Positions 24,401 through 32,544 of a stretch of DNA of 64,000 nt are shown piece by piece. The DNA is from Streptomyces endocoffeicus. Lineage in GTDB: Bacteria; Actinomycetota; Actinomycetes; Streptomycetales; Streptomycetaceae. The notes under the pieces are model-generated. The model was given only the letters and a program-made list of their open reading frames with translations, was not told where the DNA came from and searched no databases. Both the position numbers and the translations under genes were made by a program. Each line of letters opens with the position of its first letter. Positions within the stretch are counted from its first letter, which is position 1. The stretch is taken from positions 186,001 to 250,000 of the forward strand of contig NZ_JAERRG010000014.1 in NCBI RefSeq assembly GCF_016741935.1, written 5' to 3'.

Positions 24401-26245
24401 ATGAGCTTGACGCTCACTGAGTGGTTCGCTGTGCTGCCGGGGACCTCCTCGGCAGCACAGCGAACCACCGCCCGTCTAAGAGCGGCCGACCCTGGAGCCT
24501 GTGTTCTGGCACGCCGCGACGGACAGCCCTGGATCATCGGCCGTTCCACCCGCGCGCTGACCGTTGCGCACAGCGCCGGGCGAACGGCCGCGCTGATTGG
24601 GGCTCACGACGTCGGCGAGGGCCAGCTGGCCCAGGCTCTGTCTCCGGCTGCCGCAGACGGTTCCGTGGGGGCCCTGATGCGCTGGGCGGGCAGCTACCAC
24701 GCGGTGCTGGCCACCAACGATGAGACATGGGCCTGCGGCGACGTGGCAGGGATGCGGCCGGTGTTCTGGGCCGAATGCGCCGGCGTCGTGCTGATGGGTG
24801 ACCACGCCCGGCTCCTCGCCGAGGCCACCGGGACCGTCACCATCGACACCTCGTACCTTGCACTGCACCTCCTCGGGCCGGTTCCGCCTCTGGCGCTGAC
24901 TGAATCCGGTGCCACCGGGTATCGGGGCGTCCGGGCGGCGCCGCCCGGCACTGCCCTTCGTCTGGATGGCGACGGGCGCACGAGGGTGCGGCAGTGGTGG
25001 AGCGTTCCCGACGACGAGCACACCCTTCCCGAGGGCGCCCCGGTGCTGAAGGACGCGCTCCGCAGCGCGATTGCAGTGCGCACCCATGGCGAGTCAGTGG
25101 TGGGCTGCGAGCTGTCCGGTGGCGCGGACAGCACCGCGCTCTCCGCCCTGGCGTACGGGCACGTCGGCGGTGAGCGTCTGGTCAACCTCACCCGTGCGCC
25201 GGCCGATCCGGGTAACGACGACCTCGACTGGGCACGCAGCGCGGCCGGGTCCCAGCCTGGCGCCCGGCACGACATTCTGGACGTGGGGGTTGTCCCTGCC
25301 CAGTTCGTAGGGCTGGAGGCGCCGTTCGCGCTCGATACCCCATCACCGTCTGCTGCCAGCCCGCGCAGGGCAGCCTTCTGGTGGGAGCATGCGGCTTCCG
25401 CTGGGGTCCGGGTGCTGCTGTCGGGCAAGGGCGGGGATGAGTTGATGCCTACCGCTCTGTCCTATCTGGCCCACGCACGCCGCCGGGACAGGGCCACCGC
25501 TCGCCGCCACGTCATAGGCTGGGCTGCCCTGTGGGGTGTGCCCGCGCAGCACGTGAAGGTCCAGGCTGCGGATCCGGGCCCGTACCAGAGGTGGCTCGCC
25601 GGCTGTCTCACCCACGGCCGCGATGATTCCTTCGGGTGGGAGGCCGGACCGTATGTGCCGCCGTGGCTGACCGGATGGGCCCGCACGATGCTGGCCGACA
25701 CCCTCCGCGCTGCGGCGGAAGGCGCGGAGCCGTTGCACGAGCGGCCACACCAACACTCCACGATGGCGGCGATCAGAGCACTCGCCCGCTGGAACAGGCT
25801 CCAGGCCGATGCCGCCAGCTCATTCGGCATCCAGCTCGTCTACCCCTACGCCGATCAGCAGGTGATCGAGGCGGCGCTGGCCACTCGCGCCGAGGCCCGC
25901 ACCAGCCCGTATCGGAACAAGCCGCTGCTGACGGCGGCGGTGAGCGGCCTCGTACCCGCCGCCAATCTCACCCGCCGCACCAAGGGCGGCTACAACGCCG
26001 ACACCTCCCGTGCAGCCCGGCCCGCGCGGGCGATGTTCACCAAGCTCCTGTCCGACGACTGCGAACTCGCCCGATCCGGTCTCATCGACCCTGATCGCCT
26101 GCGCACGGCGGTGCGCGGGTGGGACCGTACGGACGACCGCACCGACCTGCTGCTGCATCTGACCCTGATGTGCGAGGTCTGGGCCCGCACCACGAGCAAC
26201 CGCCCGCTGCCTGCCCCCGTTCCCTTCGAGGAGACAGCATGTTGA
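24401..26245 (+). CDS. Lasso cyclase, asparagine synthetase-like (C protein)
   Basis: 614 residues. The N-terminal half resembles the amidotransferase-like domain without a catalytic Cys at position 2 (Ser2), and the C-terminal half is the ATP-pyrophosphatase domain with SGGADST (239-245) and SGKGGDELMP (341-350). It should adenylate the core Asp side chain and close the isopeptide bond with Gly1 while the tail is threaded. It begins one base after the precursor stop and overlaps the RRE gene by 7 bases. Confidence 0.93.
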   Translation: MSLTLTEWFAVLPGTSSAAQRTTARLRAADPGACVLARRDGQPWIIGRSTRALTVAHSAGRTAALIGAHDVGEGQLAQALSPAAADGSVGALMRWAGSYHAVLATNDETWACGDVAGMRPVFWAECAGVVLMGDHARLLAEATGTVTIDTSYLALHLLGPVPPLALTESGATGYRGVRAAPPGTALRLDGDGRTRVRQWWSVPDDEHTLPEGAPVLKDALRSAIAVRTHGESVVGCELSGGADSTALSALAYGHVGGERLVNLTRAPADPGNDDLDWARSAAGSQPGARHDILDVGVVPAQFVGLEAPFALDTPSPSAASPRRAAFWWEHAASAGVRVLLSGKGGDELMPTALSYLAHARRRDRATARRHVIGWAALWGVPAQHVKVQAADPGPYQRWLAGCLTHGRDDSFGWEAGPYVPPWLTGWARTMLADTLRAAAEGAEPLHERPHQHSTMAAIRALARWNRLQADAASSFGIQLVYPYADQQVIEAALATRAEARTSPYRNKPLLTAAVSGLVPAANLTRRTKGGYNADTSRAARPARAMFTKLLSDDCELARSGLIDPDRLRTAVRGWDRTDDRTDLLLHLTLMCEVWARTTSNRPLPAPVPFEETAC

Positions 26246-26502
26246 ATCTGGCGTCCGGAGCACGGGTGGTGACCGACCCCGTGACGGGCCGCGGAACGCT
26301 GACCGCCTCCGACTCCGGCGTATGGACTCTCAACCCGACCGCCGCGGTGGCGTTGACCGAACTTGCCGACGGAGGCACCGTCGCCGGAGCCGAGGAGGAG
26401 CTGGCGCGACGCTGGCCCGACGTCTCCGCGGCCGTGCTCCGGGCCGACCTCGACACGCTACTCGCCGAGTTGCAGGCGGCTGGGGTGGTGACGCGCTGGT
26501 GA
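26239..26502 (+). CDS. Lasso RRE protein (B1), PqqD-like
   Basis: 87 residues. A short beta-rich N-terminus (VVTDPVTGRGTLTASDSGVWTLNP) and a helical C-terminus (AVLRADLDTLLAELQAAGVV) match the PqqD-like RiPP recognition element. It should bind the YxPP leader region and present the precursor to the peptidase. ATG 26239 follows GAGGAGA and lies inside the end of the cyclase gene; the GTGA junction couples it to the peptidase. Confidence 0.9.
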   Translation: MLNLASGARVVTDPVTGRGTLTASDSGVWTLNPTAAVALTELADGGTVAGAEEELARRWPDVSAAVLRADLDTLLAELQAAGVVTRW

Positions 26503-26933
26503 GCTTCCCCGTCGCTCTGCCGCCCGCGATCCACCTCCGGCCTCGGCAGTTCGTCCTCGCCCGCTCGGCCGGGACGCTCGCCACCCGCATCAGCGCAAGC
26601 ACGCCCCGGCTGGAGAGCGCCATGCACCGCGTCCTTCGCGGAGCACGCCGTCCCTCCACGGTCACGGAGGCCGAGCATGCGGTCCTGGCGGTCTGCACCG
26701 CACACCTCCGCCTCGGCGGCAACCGCGCCTGTCTGCCCCGCTCGGTGGCGGCCCTGCTGTACTGCCGCGCCCACGGCCATGCTCCCGCGCTGGTCCTCGG
26801 CATCAAGCCGGGCACCGCCCAGGTCCACGCGTGGCTCATGGCCGACGGCCGGCCCGCCGGGGAGCCCAGCGACCCCACCCGCACCTACACGCCCATCGTC
26901 CGCTACAGCCCGCAGGAGAACCCGAAATCATGA
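26499..26933 (+). CDS. Lasso leader peptidase (B2), transglutaminase-like
   Basis: 144 residues. The papain/transglutaminase-fold triad is visible as Cys78 in NRACLPRSVAALLYCRAHGH, His110 in QVHAWLMADG, and Asp116 or a nearby acid. This is the usual lasso B2 protease, which cuts after the leader before or during cyclisation. GTG 26499 overlaps the RRE stop (GTGA) and the gene ends inside the methyltransferase start (ATGA). An upstream in-frame ATG would create an unsupported extension inside the RRE gene. Confidence 0.9.
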   Translation: MSFPVALPPAIHLRPRQFVLARSAGTLATRISASTPRLESAMHRVLRGARRPSTVTEAEHAVLAVCTAHLRLGGNRACLPRSVAALLYCRAHGHAPALVLGIKPGTAQVHAWLMADGRPAGEPSDPTRTYTPIVRYSPQENPKS

Positions 26934-28090
26934 CCGCGACTGTCGACTGGGCGCCGAAGGCCCAGGCCCTGGCCGCCGACTTGCGGGCGAAGAACGCGAT
27001 CCGCTCCGACACGGTGGCCCACGCGATCCAAGCCGTACCCCGACACCTGTTCATCAAAGGCCACTACGCCACCGGACATCACACCCCGGTCGACCCGGCC
27101 CAGCCCACCGATGAGCTGCTGGACCTCGCCTACGCCGACCGAGGCATCATGACCCACACCCCCGCCGACGGCGCCGGCGGGTTCTCCAGCACCTCCCAGC
27201 CGTCCATCGTCGCCAAGATGCTGGAAGCCGCCCATCTGCAACCGGGCATGCGGGTCCTGGAAGTCGGCGCGGGCACTGGCTGGAACGCTGCCCTGATCGC
27301 CCACATCACCGGCGCACAGACCCACACCGTCGAGGCGTCCCCGCTGGTGGCGGCCGAAGCCCGGGAGGCGCTGGCCCGCGCCGGAGCCGAACGCGTCACC
27401 GTCCACACCGGCGATGGATACCTCGGCCACCCGGACAGCGGCCCGTTCGACCTGGTCATCGTCACCTGCGGTATCGCCGGGATCTCCCCGGCCTGGCTCG
27501 ACCAGCTCAGCCCCACCGGCACCATCCTGGCCCCCATCGCACACGGCGGCCTCCATCCCCTGACCCGCATCATCACCACCGAAGGCAGCCCCACCGGCCA
27601 ACTGGTCGCCAACGCTGACTTCATGACCGCTACCGGACCGCTGTACGCCGGAGCCACCCCGCCACCGGCCACCCGCGGCCAGCATTTCGCCACGCCGGAC
27701 CCCGCCGCCGCCCGCACCGGCGCGGTACCCGCCGACCTGGACCCACGCGGCTCCTATGTGGATCTATGGATGCACCTGGCAGCCCACCAAGCAGGCACCA
27801 CCTGCGCCGGCGTGAAGGACACCAGCGACTACACCGGATGCGCGGTCGTTGACGGCGACGCCGCGGTGTTCGTTCAGCCCGGTGGGCTCCACCTCACTCC
27901 GGGCTCTGAGCCCGAGCTGCTGGCCGACCAGGTCCAGCAGCATGTCAGCGAATGGGACCACAACGGGCGCCCCGGGCTCACCGCCTGGCGATGCTCGCTC
28001 GTGCCCGCAGGGGATACCGGTCACCCGCTCCTCGCCCCGGCCTATTGGCGGCTCGCAACCGGAAGTAGCCCGGCGCCTGAGCGTATGTGA
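26930..28090 (+). CDS. PIMT-family O-methyltransferase of the lasso cluster
   Basis: 386 residues. The first 210 resemble protein-L-isoaspartate O-methyltransferase: AIQAVPRHLFI, FSSTSQPSIVAKMLEA (the substrate-binding segment, 85-100), SAM motif I VLEVGAGTGWNA (109-120), and LVIVTCGIAGISPAWLDQL. The remaining 175 residues form an extra C-terminal domain common in RiPP-linked members and absent from repair PIMTs. In characterised lasso clusters such enzymes methylate an Asp of the folded lasso, which then closes to aspartimide. It overlaps the B2 gene by 4 bases and ends the operon. Confidence 0.88.
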   Translation: MTATVDWAPKAQALAADLRAKNAIRSDTVAHAIQAVPRHLFIKGHYATGHHTPVDPAQPTDELLDLAYADRGIMTHTPADGAGGFSSTSQPSIVAKMLEAAHLQPGMRVLEVGAGTGWNAALIAHITGAQTHTVEASPLVAAEAREALARAGAERVTVHTGDGYLGHPDSGPFDLVIVTCGIAGISPAWLDQLSPTGTILAPIAHGGLHPLTRIITTEGSPTGQLVANADFMTATGPLYAGATPPPATRGQHFATPDPAAARTGAVPADLDPRGSYVDLWMHLAAHQAGTTCAGVKDTSDYTGCAVVDGDAAVFVQPGGLHLTPGSEPELLADQVQQHVSEWDHNGRPGLTAWRCSLVPAGDTGHPLLAPAYWRLATGSSPAPERM

Positions 28091-28312
28091 TCACTCCTCC
28101 TCCCCTTCCCCGGACCGCCCCGGCCGGGCGACGTGTCGGTATCCCGGGCGTGCTTGGTGATGGCGGTCCGGATCTCGAGGGGGGCGCACGGCTCGGCCGG
28201 GCGAGTCGAGTCACTTCGTCGGGCATTGTCGAGGGAATCCCGAGCGCTGTGCAGTACGTTGCGCTTCCAACTGATCACATACTGTGACCAGTTCGGAGCG
28301 GAGGAGTCCTTC

Positions 28313-28819
28313 ATGCGCATTCGATCTGCTTGCGCCATGCTCGCCGTGGCGCTGAGTGCGACCGTGCTCGGGGTGGGCACCGCCGACGCGGTGGGGCCGT
28401 TGAGCGGCACCAAGGTCCGCGCCTGGCAGAGCGGTCACGTCCTCGGTGTCGCCGGCAACTCAACGGTCGGCGGTGCCACCGTCCAGTACCAGACCGACAC
28501 CGACGACTTGGCCCAGAAGTGGGCCATCGACCCGGTCACCACCAACACCTTCATGCTGCGCAACCTGAACAGCGACATGTGCGTCACCGCTGTCGACGGC
28601 GGCGCCACGGAAGCCCTCCAGCAGCGTCCGTGCGATTCCCGGTGGCAGGAGCAGACCTTCACCATGGCGGACTCCAGCAAGCCCAATCGGTACCTGCTGC
28701 GCAACCTGGCCCACAACAAGTGCATGCAGCAATACAACGTCAGCGCGCCCACCTACGCCCTGGTGCTCGGCTGTAACAGCGCCAACAACTACCAGACCCA
28801 CTCGTTCGACGTCCGTTGA
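28313..28819 (+). CDS. Secreted ricin-type beta-trefoil protein
   Basis: 168 residues. The signal peptide MRIRSACAMLAVALSATVLG ends near AxA at residue 25. Three beta-trefoil repeats follow, with GHVLGVAGNST, NLNSDMCVTAVDGG and NLAHNKCMQQYN, and four Cys that could pair. There is no attached enzyme domain, so it may be a carbohydrate-binding secreted protein. The start ATG 28313 has GGAGG 8-12 bases upstream. A 222-base gap with its own ribosome-binding site separates it from the lasso operon; no link to it is evident. Confidence 0.82.
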   Translation: MRIRSACAMLAVALSATVLGVGTADAVGPLSGTKVRAWQSGHVLGVAGNSTVGGATVQYQTDTDDLAQKWAIDPVTTNTFMLRNLNSDMCVTAVDGGATEALQQRPCDSRWQEQTFTMADSSKPNRYLLRNLAHNKCMQQYNVSAPTYALVLGCNSANNYQTHSFDVR

Positions 28820-28884
28820 TCTCACTTCAGGGCGGGGTCACACAGCAATCCAGCACCAACTGACCGGGCCCGACCCGAAGAAGG

Positions 28885-28921
28885 GGGCGTCCGAAGCCAC
28901 CTCTTATGGCTCCGGGCGCCC
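28885..28921 (+). terminator. Terminator hairpin with T-run after the ricin-type gene
   Basis: GGGCGTCCGAAGCC (28885-28898) pairs with GGCTCCGGGCGCCC (28908-28921) with two wobble-type mismatches around a 9-base loop, followed by GTTT. The rest of 28820-29101 shows no gene. Confidence 0.65.
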
Positions 28922-29101
28922 GTTTCGACCGTAGCGGCAGGGGTCAGCAGGCCACGGCGACGGCGAGCACCCCAAGATCGGGAAACGGCCCTCGGAATCT
29001 ACCGACGGGTTGCGGCGGACGGCGGTGCTGACCGGATCGTTCCGTCACCGGCCCCGATCGTGTCTGGTCGGTGGCGTTCGTCCCTGGTCAGACTGGGGAC
29101 C

Positions 29102-29653
29102 ATGAAGCGAGCGCTGATCGTCATCGATGTCCAGGAATCCTTCCGCGCCCTCCCGTCCTGGGAGCGGATCGCCAACCCGAAGATCGCGGATCCGGTCAAC
29201 CGGCTGGTCGGCCTCGCCCGTGCCGAGGGGGACCAGGTGATCTGGGTGCTGCACACCGAACCCGGCAGCGGGGGCGCGTTCGACCCGGAGCAGGGGCGGA
29301 CCCGGCTGCTGGAGGAGCTTGAGCGGCCGGCTCCGGGTGAGCCGGTCCTCCACAAGACCGCCCACAACGCCTTCACCACCACCCGGCTCCAGCGGCTGCT
29401 GACCGAGGCGGGCGTGCGCGAGCTGGTGGTCTGCGGGATCCGCACCGAGCAGTGCGTGGAGACCACCGCCCGGGTCGGCAGCGATCTGGGGTACGGGGTC
29501 GTGTTCGTCACCGACGCCACCACGACCCATCCGATCGGCGCGTTGAGCGCCGAGTCGATCGTGGAGCGTACGGAGGCGGTGCTGCGCGACCGGTTCGCCC
29601 GGATCGCCACGGTGGCCGAGCTGGAGGCGGAGTCGGGAGCCTTCACGGCATGA
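29102..29653 (+). CDS. Isochorismatase-like cysteine hydrolase
   Basis: 183 residues. The catalytic triad of the isochorismatase-like fold is clear: Asp9 in LIVIDVQ, Lys85 in VLHKTAHNAF and Cys118 in GIRTEQCVE, with the preceding cis-peptide region normal. Substrates of such hydrolases vary (nicotinamide, isochorismate, carbamoyl compounds). ATG 29102 is close to the conserved first strand. It ends inside the start codon of a GlxA-type regulator (ATGA), so the pair are translationally coupled. Confidence 0.9.
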   Translation: MKRALIVIDVQESFRALPSWERIANPKIADPVNRLVGLARAEGDQVIWVLHTEPGSGGAFDPEQGRTRLLEELERPAPGEPVLHKTAHNAFTTTRLQRLLTEAGVRELVVCGIRTEQCVETTARVGSDLGYGVVFVTDATTTHPIGALSAESIVERTEAVLRDRFARIATVAELEAESGAFTA

Positions 29654-30561
29654 GCCGGGTGGTGTTCGTGCTGGTGCCCGGGGTCCATCTGCTCGACCTG
29701 GCCGGACCGGCCCAGGTCTTCGGCACCGCGGCGGATCTCGGGCTGTCCTACGAGCTCGGCTATGTGGCCGAGCGGGAGCTGGTCCCCACCGCTCAGGGCC
29801 TGACGCTCAACGCGCGGACCGAGTGGCCCGCGACGGGCCCGGACGACCTGGTCGTGGTGCCGGGCTGGCGGATCTCACCACCGCACGACGGCCGGGTTCC
29901 CGGGCCGGAGTCGCTGGAGCGGCTGTGCGCCCACCACACGGCCGGGGGCACCGTGGCCAGCGTATGCGCCGGGGCGCTGGCGCTGGGACGGGCGGGACTG
30001 CTGGACGGCCGCCGGTGCACCACCCACCATGAGCTGCAGGACGAGCTGGCGGCCCGGCACCCCCGGGCGACGGTGGTCCGGGATGTGCTGTTCACGACCG
30101 ATGACCGGGTCGTGACCTCGGCGGGCATCGCCAGCGGTATCGATCTGACGCTGCATCTGCTGGCCGTGCGGCACGGACCGGCGCTCGCCGCCCAGGTGGC
30201 CCGGAACATGGTCGTCTACGCCCGCCGCAACGGCGATGAACCGCAGACCAGCGCCATGCTGCGGCACCGCTCCCATCTGGACGACGTGGTCCACCGGGTC
30301 CAGGACGTCATCGACACGCGGTTCACCGAACCGCTGTCGCTGGCGCGTCTGGCCGTCGGGGCCGGGGTCAGCGAACGCACCCTCACCCGGCTGTTCACCC
30401 GCGCCACCGGCGGGCTCACCCCGCTGCGCTATCAGCAGACGCTGCGGCTGGAGCGCGCGGAGCATCTGATCGGCCAGGGCTCTACGGTGGCGGCCGCGGC
30501 GCGGGACGTGGGGTTCGACGACGCGCGGATGCTGCGCCGCCTCCGGGCGCGGGCGCTCTGA
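29650..30561 (+). CDS. GlxA-type AraC regulator with DJ-1/PfpI domain
   Basis: 303 residues. The N-terminal DJ-1/PfpI domain (1-190) begins VVFVLVPGVHLLDLAGPAQVFG and contains the nucleophile elbow SVCAGALALGRAGLL. The C-terminal AraC DNA-binding part (about 210-303) has LSLARLAVGAGVSERTLTRLF and VAAAARDVGFDDARMLRR. It likely senses a small molecule and controls the coupled hydrolase. The stop codon overlaps downstream repeat-rich DNA. Confidence 0.9.
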   Translation: MSRVVFVLVPGVHLLDLAGPAQVFGTAADLGLSYELGYVAERELVPTAQGLTLNARTEWPATGPDDLVVVPGWRISPPHDGRVPGPESLERLCAHHTAGGTVASVCAGALALGRAGLLDGRRCTTHHELQDELAARHPRATVVRDVLFTTDDRVVTSAGIASGIDLTLHLLAVRHGPALAAQVARNMVVYARRNGDEPQTSAMLRHRSHLDDVVHRVQDVIDTRFTEPLSLARLAVGAGVSERTLTRLFTRATGGLTPLRYQQTLRLERAEHLIGQGSTVAAAARDVGFDDARMLRRLRARAL

Positions 30562-30562
30562 C

Positions 30563-30621
30563 CTCGTCAATGCGAGCTCGTCAGTCCGAGCCGTCGAGGT
30601 CGTCAGTCCGAGCCGTCGAGG
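30563..30621. repeat. 22-bp tandem duplication from the mgtC-like 3' end
   Basis: Two exact 22-bp copies occupy 30578-30599 and 30600-30621, with a degraded third copy at 30563-30577. The second copy contains the stop codon of the minus-strand MgtC-like gene (30603-30605), and the others extend past it into the 3' flank. Confidence 0.85.
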
Positions 30622-31391
30622 TCGTGGCCCGCGTCGGCGCCGAGGACGCCGTCCAGCTCGGAGATCTCCCCGACCAGCCGGAGGACGTCCCCGGTGCCCT
30701 CGAGGGCGAGCATCACCTCGGCGACGCCCGTATCGGCGGGCCGGGCCTCCTCCTCGGCCCGGACGATCCGGGCGGTGCGGTCCCGGCCCTTCCACGGCGC
30801 CCGGTCCACCCGGACCCGGCCCACCTTGTACCCGGCGGCCGTGCACAGCTCCAGCACGCGCGGCAGCAGTCCGGCGCCCACCCGGTACGAGAGGCTCAAC
30901 TCCACCCGTTCGGCCGACCAGACGGTCGGCAGCCGGCGGGTGACCAGCGGATAGCCCCGGATCACCAGGAAGTGCACCGCGGTGGCGGCGGTGGCCAGCA
31001 GGGCCAGACCACCGCCGCAGGCCATGCCCACCGCACAGGTCAGCCAGACGGTCGCGGCGGTGGTCAGTCCGCGGACGGCGTCCCGCCGGACGAAGATCAG
31101 GCCGCCGCCGATGAAGCCGATGCCGGAGACGACCTGCGCCGCCACCCGCGAGGGGTCGAGGCCGACGTGGTCGCGGAACAGCACATCGCTGAAGCCGTAC
31201 TGGGAGACCTGCATGAACAGCGCGCTGCCCACACCCACCAGGGTGTGGGTGCGCAGCCCGGCGCTCTTCTGCTGCACCGCCCTCTCGAGTCCGATCAGGG
31301 TGGACAGCACCAGCGCGACGCCGAGCTCGGCGAACTGCCGCACTCCCTGGTCGGCGCCGAACTCCCACATCGGAGCGGCGATCAGTCGCAC
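30603..31391 (-). CDS. MgtC/SapB family membrane protein
   Basis: 262 residues. Four to five hydrophobic segments in the first 150 residues hold the MgtC signature LSTLIGLERAVQQKSAGLRTHTLVGVGSAL and GIGFIGGGLIFVRRDAVRGLTTAATVWLTCAVGMACGGG, followed by a soluble C-terminal domain. MgtC proteins affect Mg2+ adaptation and ATP synthase activity in other bacteria. GTG 31391 is chosen because AAGGGA stands 5 bases upstream; longer starts run through repeat DNA. Four 11-bp direct repeats lie 93-136 bases upstream. Confidence 0.88.
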   Translation of the reverse strand: MRLIAAPMWEFGADQGVRQFAELGVALVLSTLIGLERAVQQKSAGLRTHTLVGVGSALFMQVSQYGFSDVLFRDHVGLDPSRVAAQVVSGIGFIGGGLIFVRRDAVRGLTTAATVWLTCAVGMACGGGLALLATAATAVHFLVIRGYPLVTRRLPTVWSAERVELSLSYRVGAGLLPRVLELCTAAGYKVGRVRVDRAPWKGRDRTARIVRAEEEARPADTGVAEVMLALEGTGDVLRLVGEISELDGVLGADAGHDLDGSD

Positions 31392-31483
31392 ATCCGTCCC
31401 TTCTGTCCGGCCTGCTGTGGATGGATCCGCTCCATCCGGTCCGCCCGCCCCTCGCGGTCCCTTCTCCCGACCGCCGTCCCCCA

Positions 31484-31527
31484 TGAGTACCCGCTGAGTA
31501 CGCCCTGAGTACGCGCTGAGTACCGCC
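31484..31527. promoter_or_regulatory. Four 11-bp direct repeats upstream of mgtC-like gene
   Basis: TGAGTACCCGC, TGAGTACGCCC, TGAGTACGCGC and TGAGTACCGCC follow each other without a gap (starts at 31484, 31495, 31506 and 31517). The TGAGTAC part is invariant. Eleven-base phasing puts each unit on one DNA face, the layout of response-regulator sites such as PhoP boxes, though the sequence is not the PhoP consensus. Confidence 0.6.
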
Positions 31528-31528
31528 T

Positions 31529-31545
31529 TTCGCACGGGGTGTGCG
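31529..31545. promoter_or_regulatory. Near-palindromic motif shared with the promoter at 33.9 kb
   Basis: TTCGCACGGGGTGTGCG contains CGCAC / GTGCG arms. Its first 15 bases are identical to 33929-33943. It lies between the divergent mgtC-like gene and the small coiled-coil gene, just beside the 11-bp repeats. Confidence 0.5.
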
Positions 31546-31653
31546 CCGGTGACTCACACACCATCCCCACACACGCTCCCGCACCACCTGGGCATGCGCT
31601 TGACTCGGAGCGTCACCACTGCATGGACGTTACATCCGGAAGGGGATCAACCC

Positions 31654-31911
31654 GTGACCACCGAGCCCGAGCAAACCGCGTTAGCCGTGGAGCTCGCGGA
31701 ACTGCGCCGGACCGTCGAAGTGGGCTTCACCCGCGTCGACGGCCGGCTCGCCCTGCTCGACCACCGCGGAGAGCAGGCTGAGGAGGACGTGAACCAACTG
31801 GGCGGGCGGATGCGGATACTGGAGCACGGACGCTGGCCGCTGCCCTCCATCGCCGCCCTGACCGGGCTGTCCGCCCTGGCCGTCGCGGTATGGCAGGCGG
31901 CGGGGCACTAG
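31654..31911 (+). CDS. Small coiled-coil membrane-tail protein
   Basis: 85 residues. The first 60 are charged and heptad-like (VELAELRRTVEVGFTRVDGR, then HRGEQAEEDVNQLGGRMRIL), and the last 22 form one membrane segment (LPSIAALTGLSALAVAVWQAA). No known family assignment. GTG 31654 is preceded by AAGGGG. Similar stand-alone proteins occur in Streptomyces and in prophage lysis regions, but no phage genes are nearby. It diverges from the mgtC-like gene. Confidence 0.7.
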   Translation: MTTEPEQTALAVELAELRRTVEVGFTRVDGRLALLDHRGEQAEEDVNQLGGRMRILEHGRWPLPSIAALTGLSALAVAVWQAAGH

Positions 31912-31933
31912 CCCGGACGGCCGGCGGCCCGGC

Positions 31934-32464
31934 CTAGCCGAGCCTGATGTGGTGGAGCAGCAGCAGCGCGGCCGCCATGTTGGCCGCGGGCACCTCGCCC
32001 CGCGCCACCAGGTCGGGCACGAGCTTCAGCGGCACCCACTCGCGGCGGTCCGACTCGAAGTCGTCCTCCGGGTGCCCGACGTACGACGCCTCCTCGGCCC
32101 AGTAGATGTGGTGCCGTGCGTCGGTGAGCCCGTTGGACGGCTCGACGGAGAGCAGATGGCGCAGCGGGCCGGGCCGCCAGCCGGTCTCCTCCTCCATCTC
32201 CCGGGCCGCCGCGTCGGCGATGTCCTCACCGTCCTCGACGACGCCCGCGGCCAGCTCCCAGCCCCAGGCGTCGGTGATGAACCGGTGCCGCCACAGCAGC
32301 AGCACCTCGTTGGCCGCGTTCACCACGGTGGCCACGGCCACCGGGCGCAGCCGGATCAGATAGTGATCGAGTTGACGTCCGTCCGGGAGCCGGACATCGG
32401 CGAGGTTGACCCGGAACCATCGGTTCTCGTACACGGTCCGCTCCCTGAGGTTCTTCCAGCGCAC
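31934..32464 (-). CDS. Nudix hydrolase
   Basis: 176 residues. A complete Nudix box (GX5EX7REUXEEXGU) runs from GVVEDGEDIADAAAREMEEE into TGW. The N-terminus (ERTVYENRWFRVNLADVRLPDG) and HYLIRLRPVAVATVV resemble the ADP-ribose pyrophosphatase group. It likely hydrolyses ADP-ribose or another nucleoside diphosphate derivative. GTG 32464 with AAAGG upstream gives the normal N-terminus; an ORF extension upstream is not supported. Confidence 0.88.
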   Translation of the reverse strand: MRWKNLRERTVYENRWFRVNLADVRLPDGRQLDHYLIRLRPVAVATVVNAANEVLLLWRHRFITDAWGWELAAGVVEDGEDIADAAAREMEEETGWRPGPLRHLLSVEPSNGLTDARHHIYWAEEASYVGHPEDDFESDRREWVPLKLVPDLVARGEVPAANMAAALLLLHHIRLG

Positions 32465-32544
32465 TGTCAGCCACCTTTCGTCGCACGGGAGGCCATCCTG
32501 GGCCACCCGCTGACGAGAGTGCGGACCCGCGAGCGGAACCGCGG

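Noticed and set aside
22200..28312. Mobile element carrying the lasso cluster
   Set aside because: No integrase, transposase, tRNA end or flanking direct repeats are visible. The island idea rests on content only.
28313..28819. Ricin-type protein as part of the lasso cluster
   Set aside because: A 222-base gap, its own ribosome-binding site and the lack of any known link argue for an independent gene.
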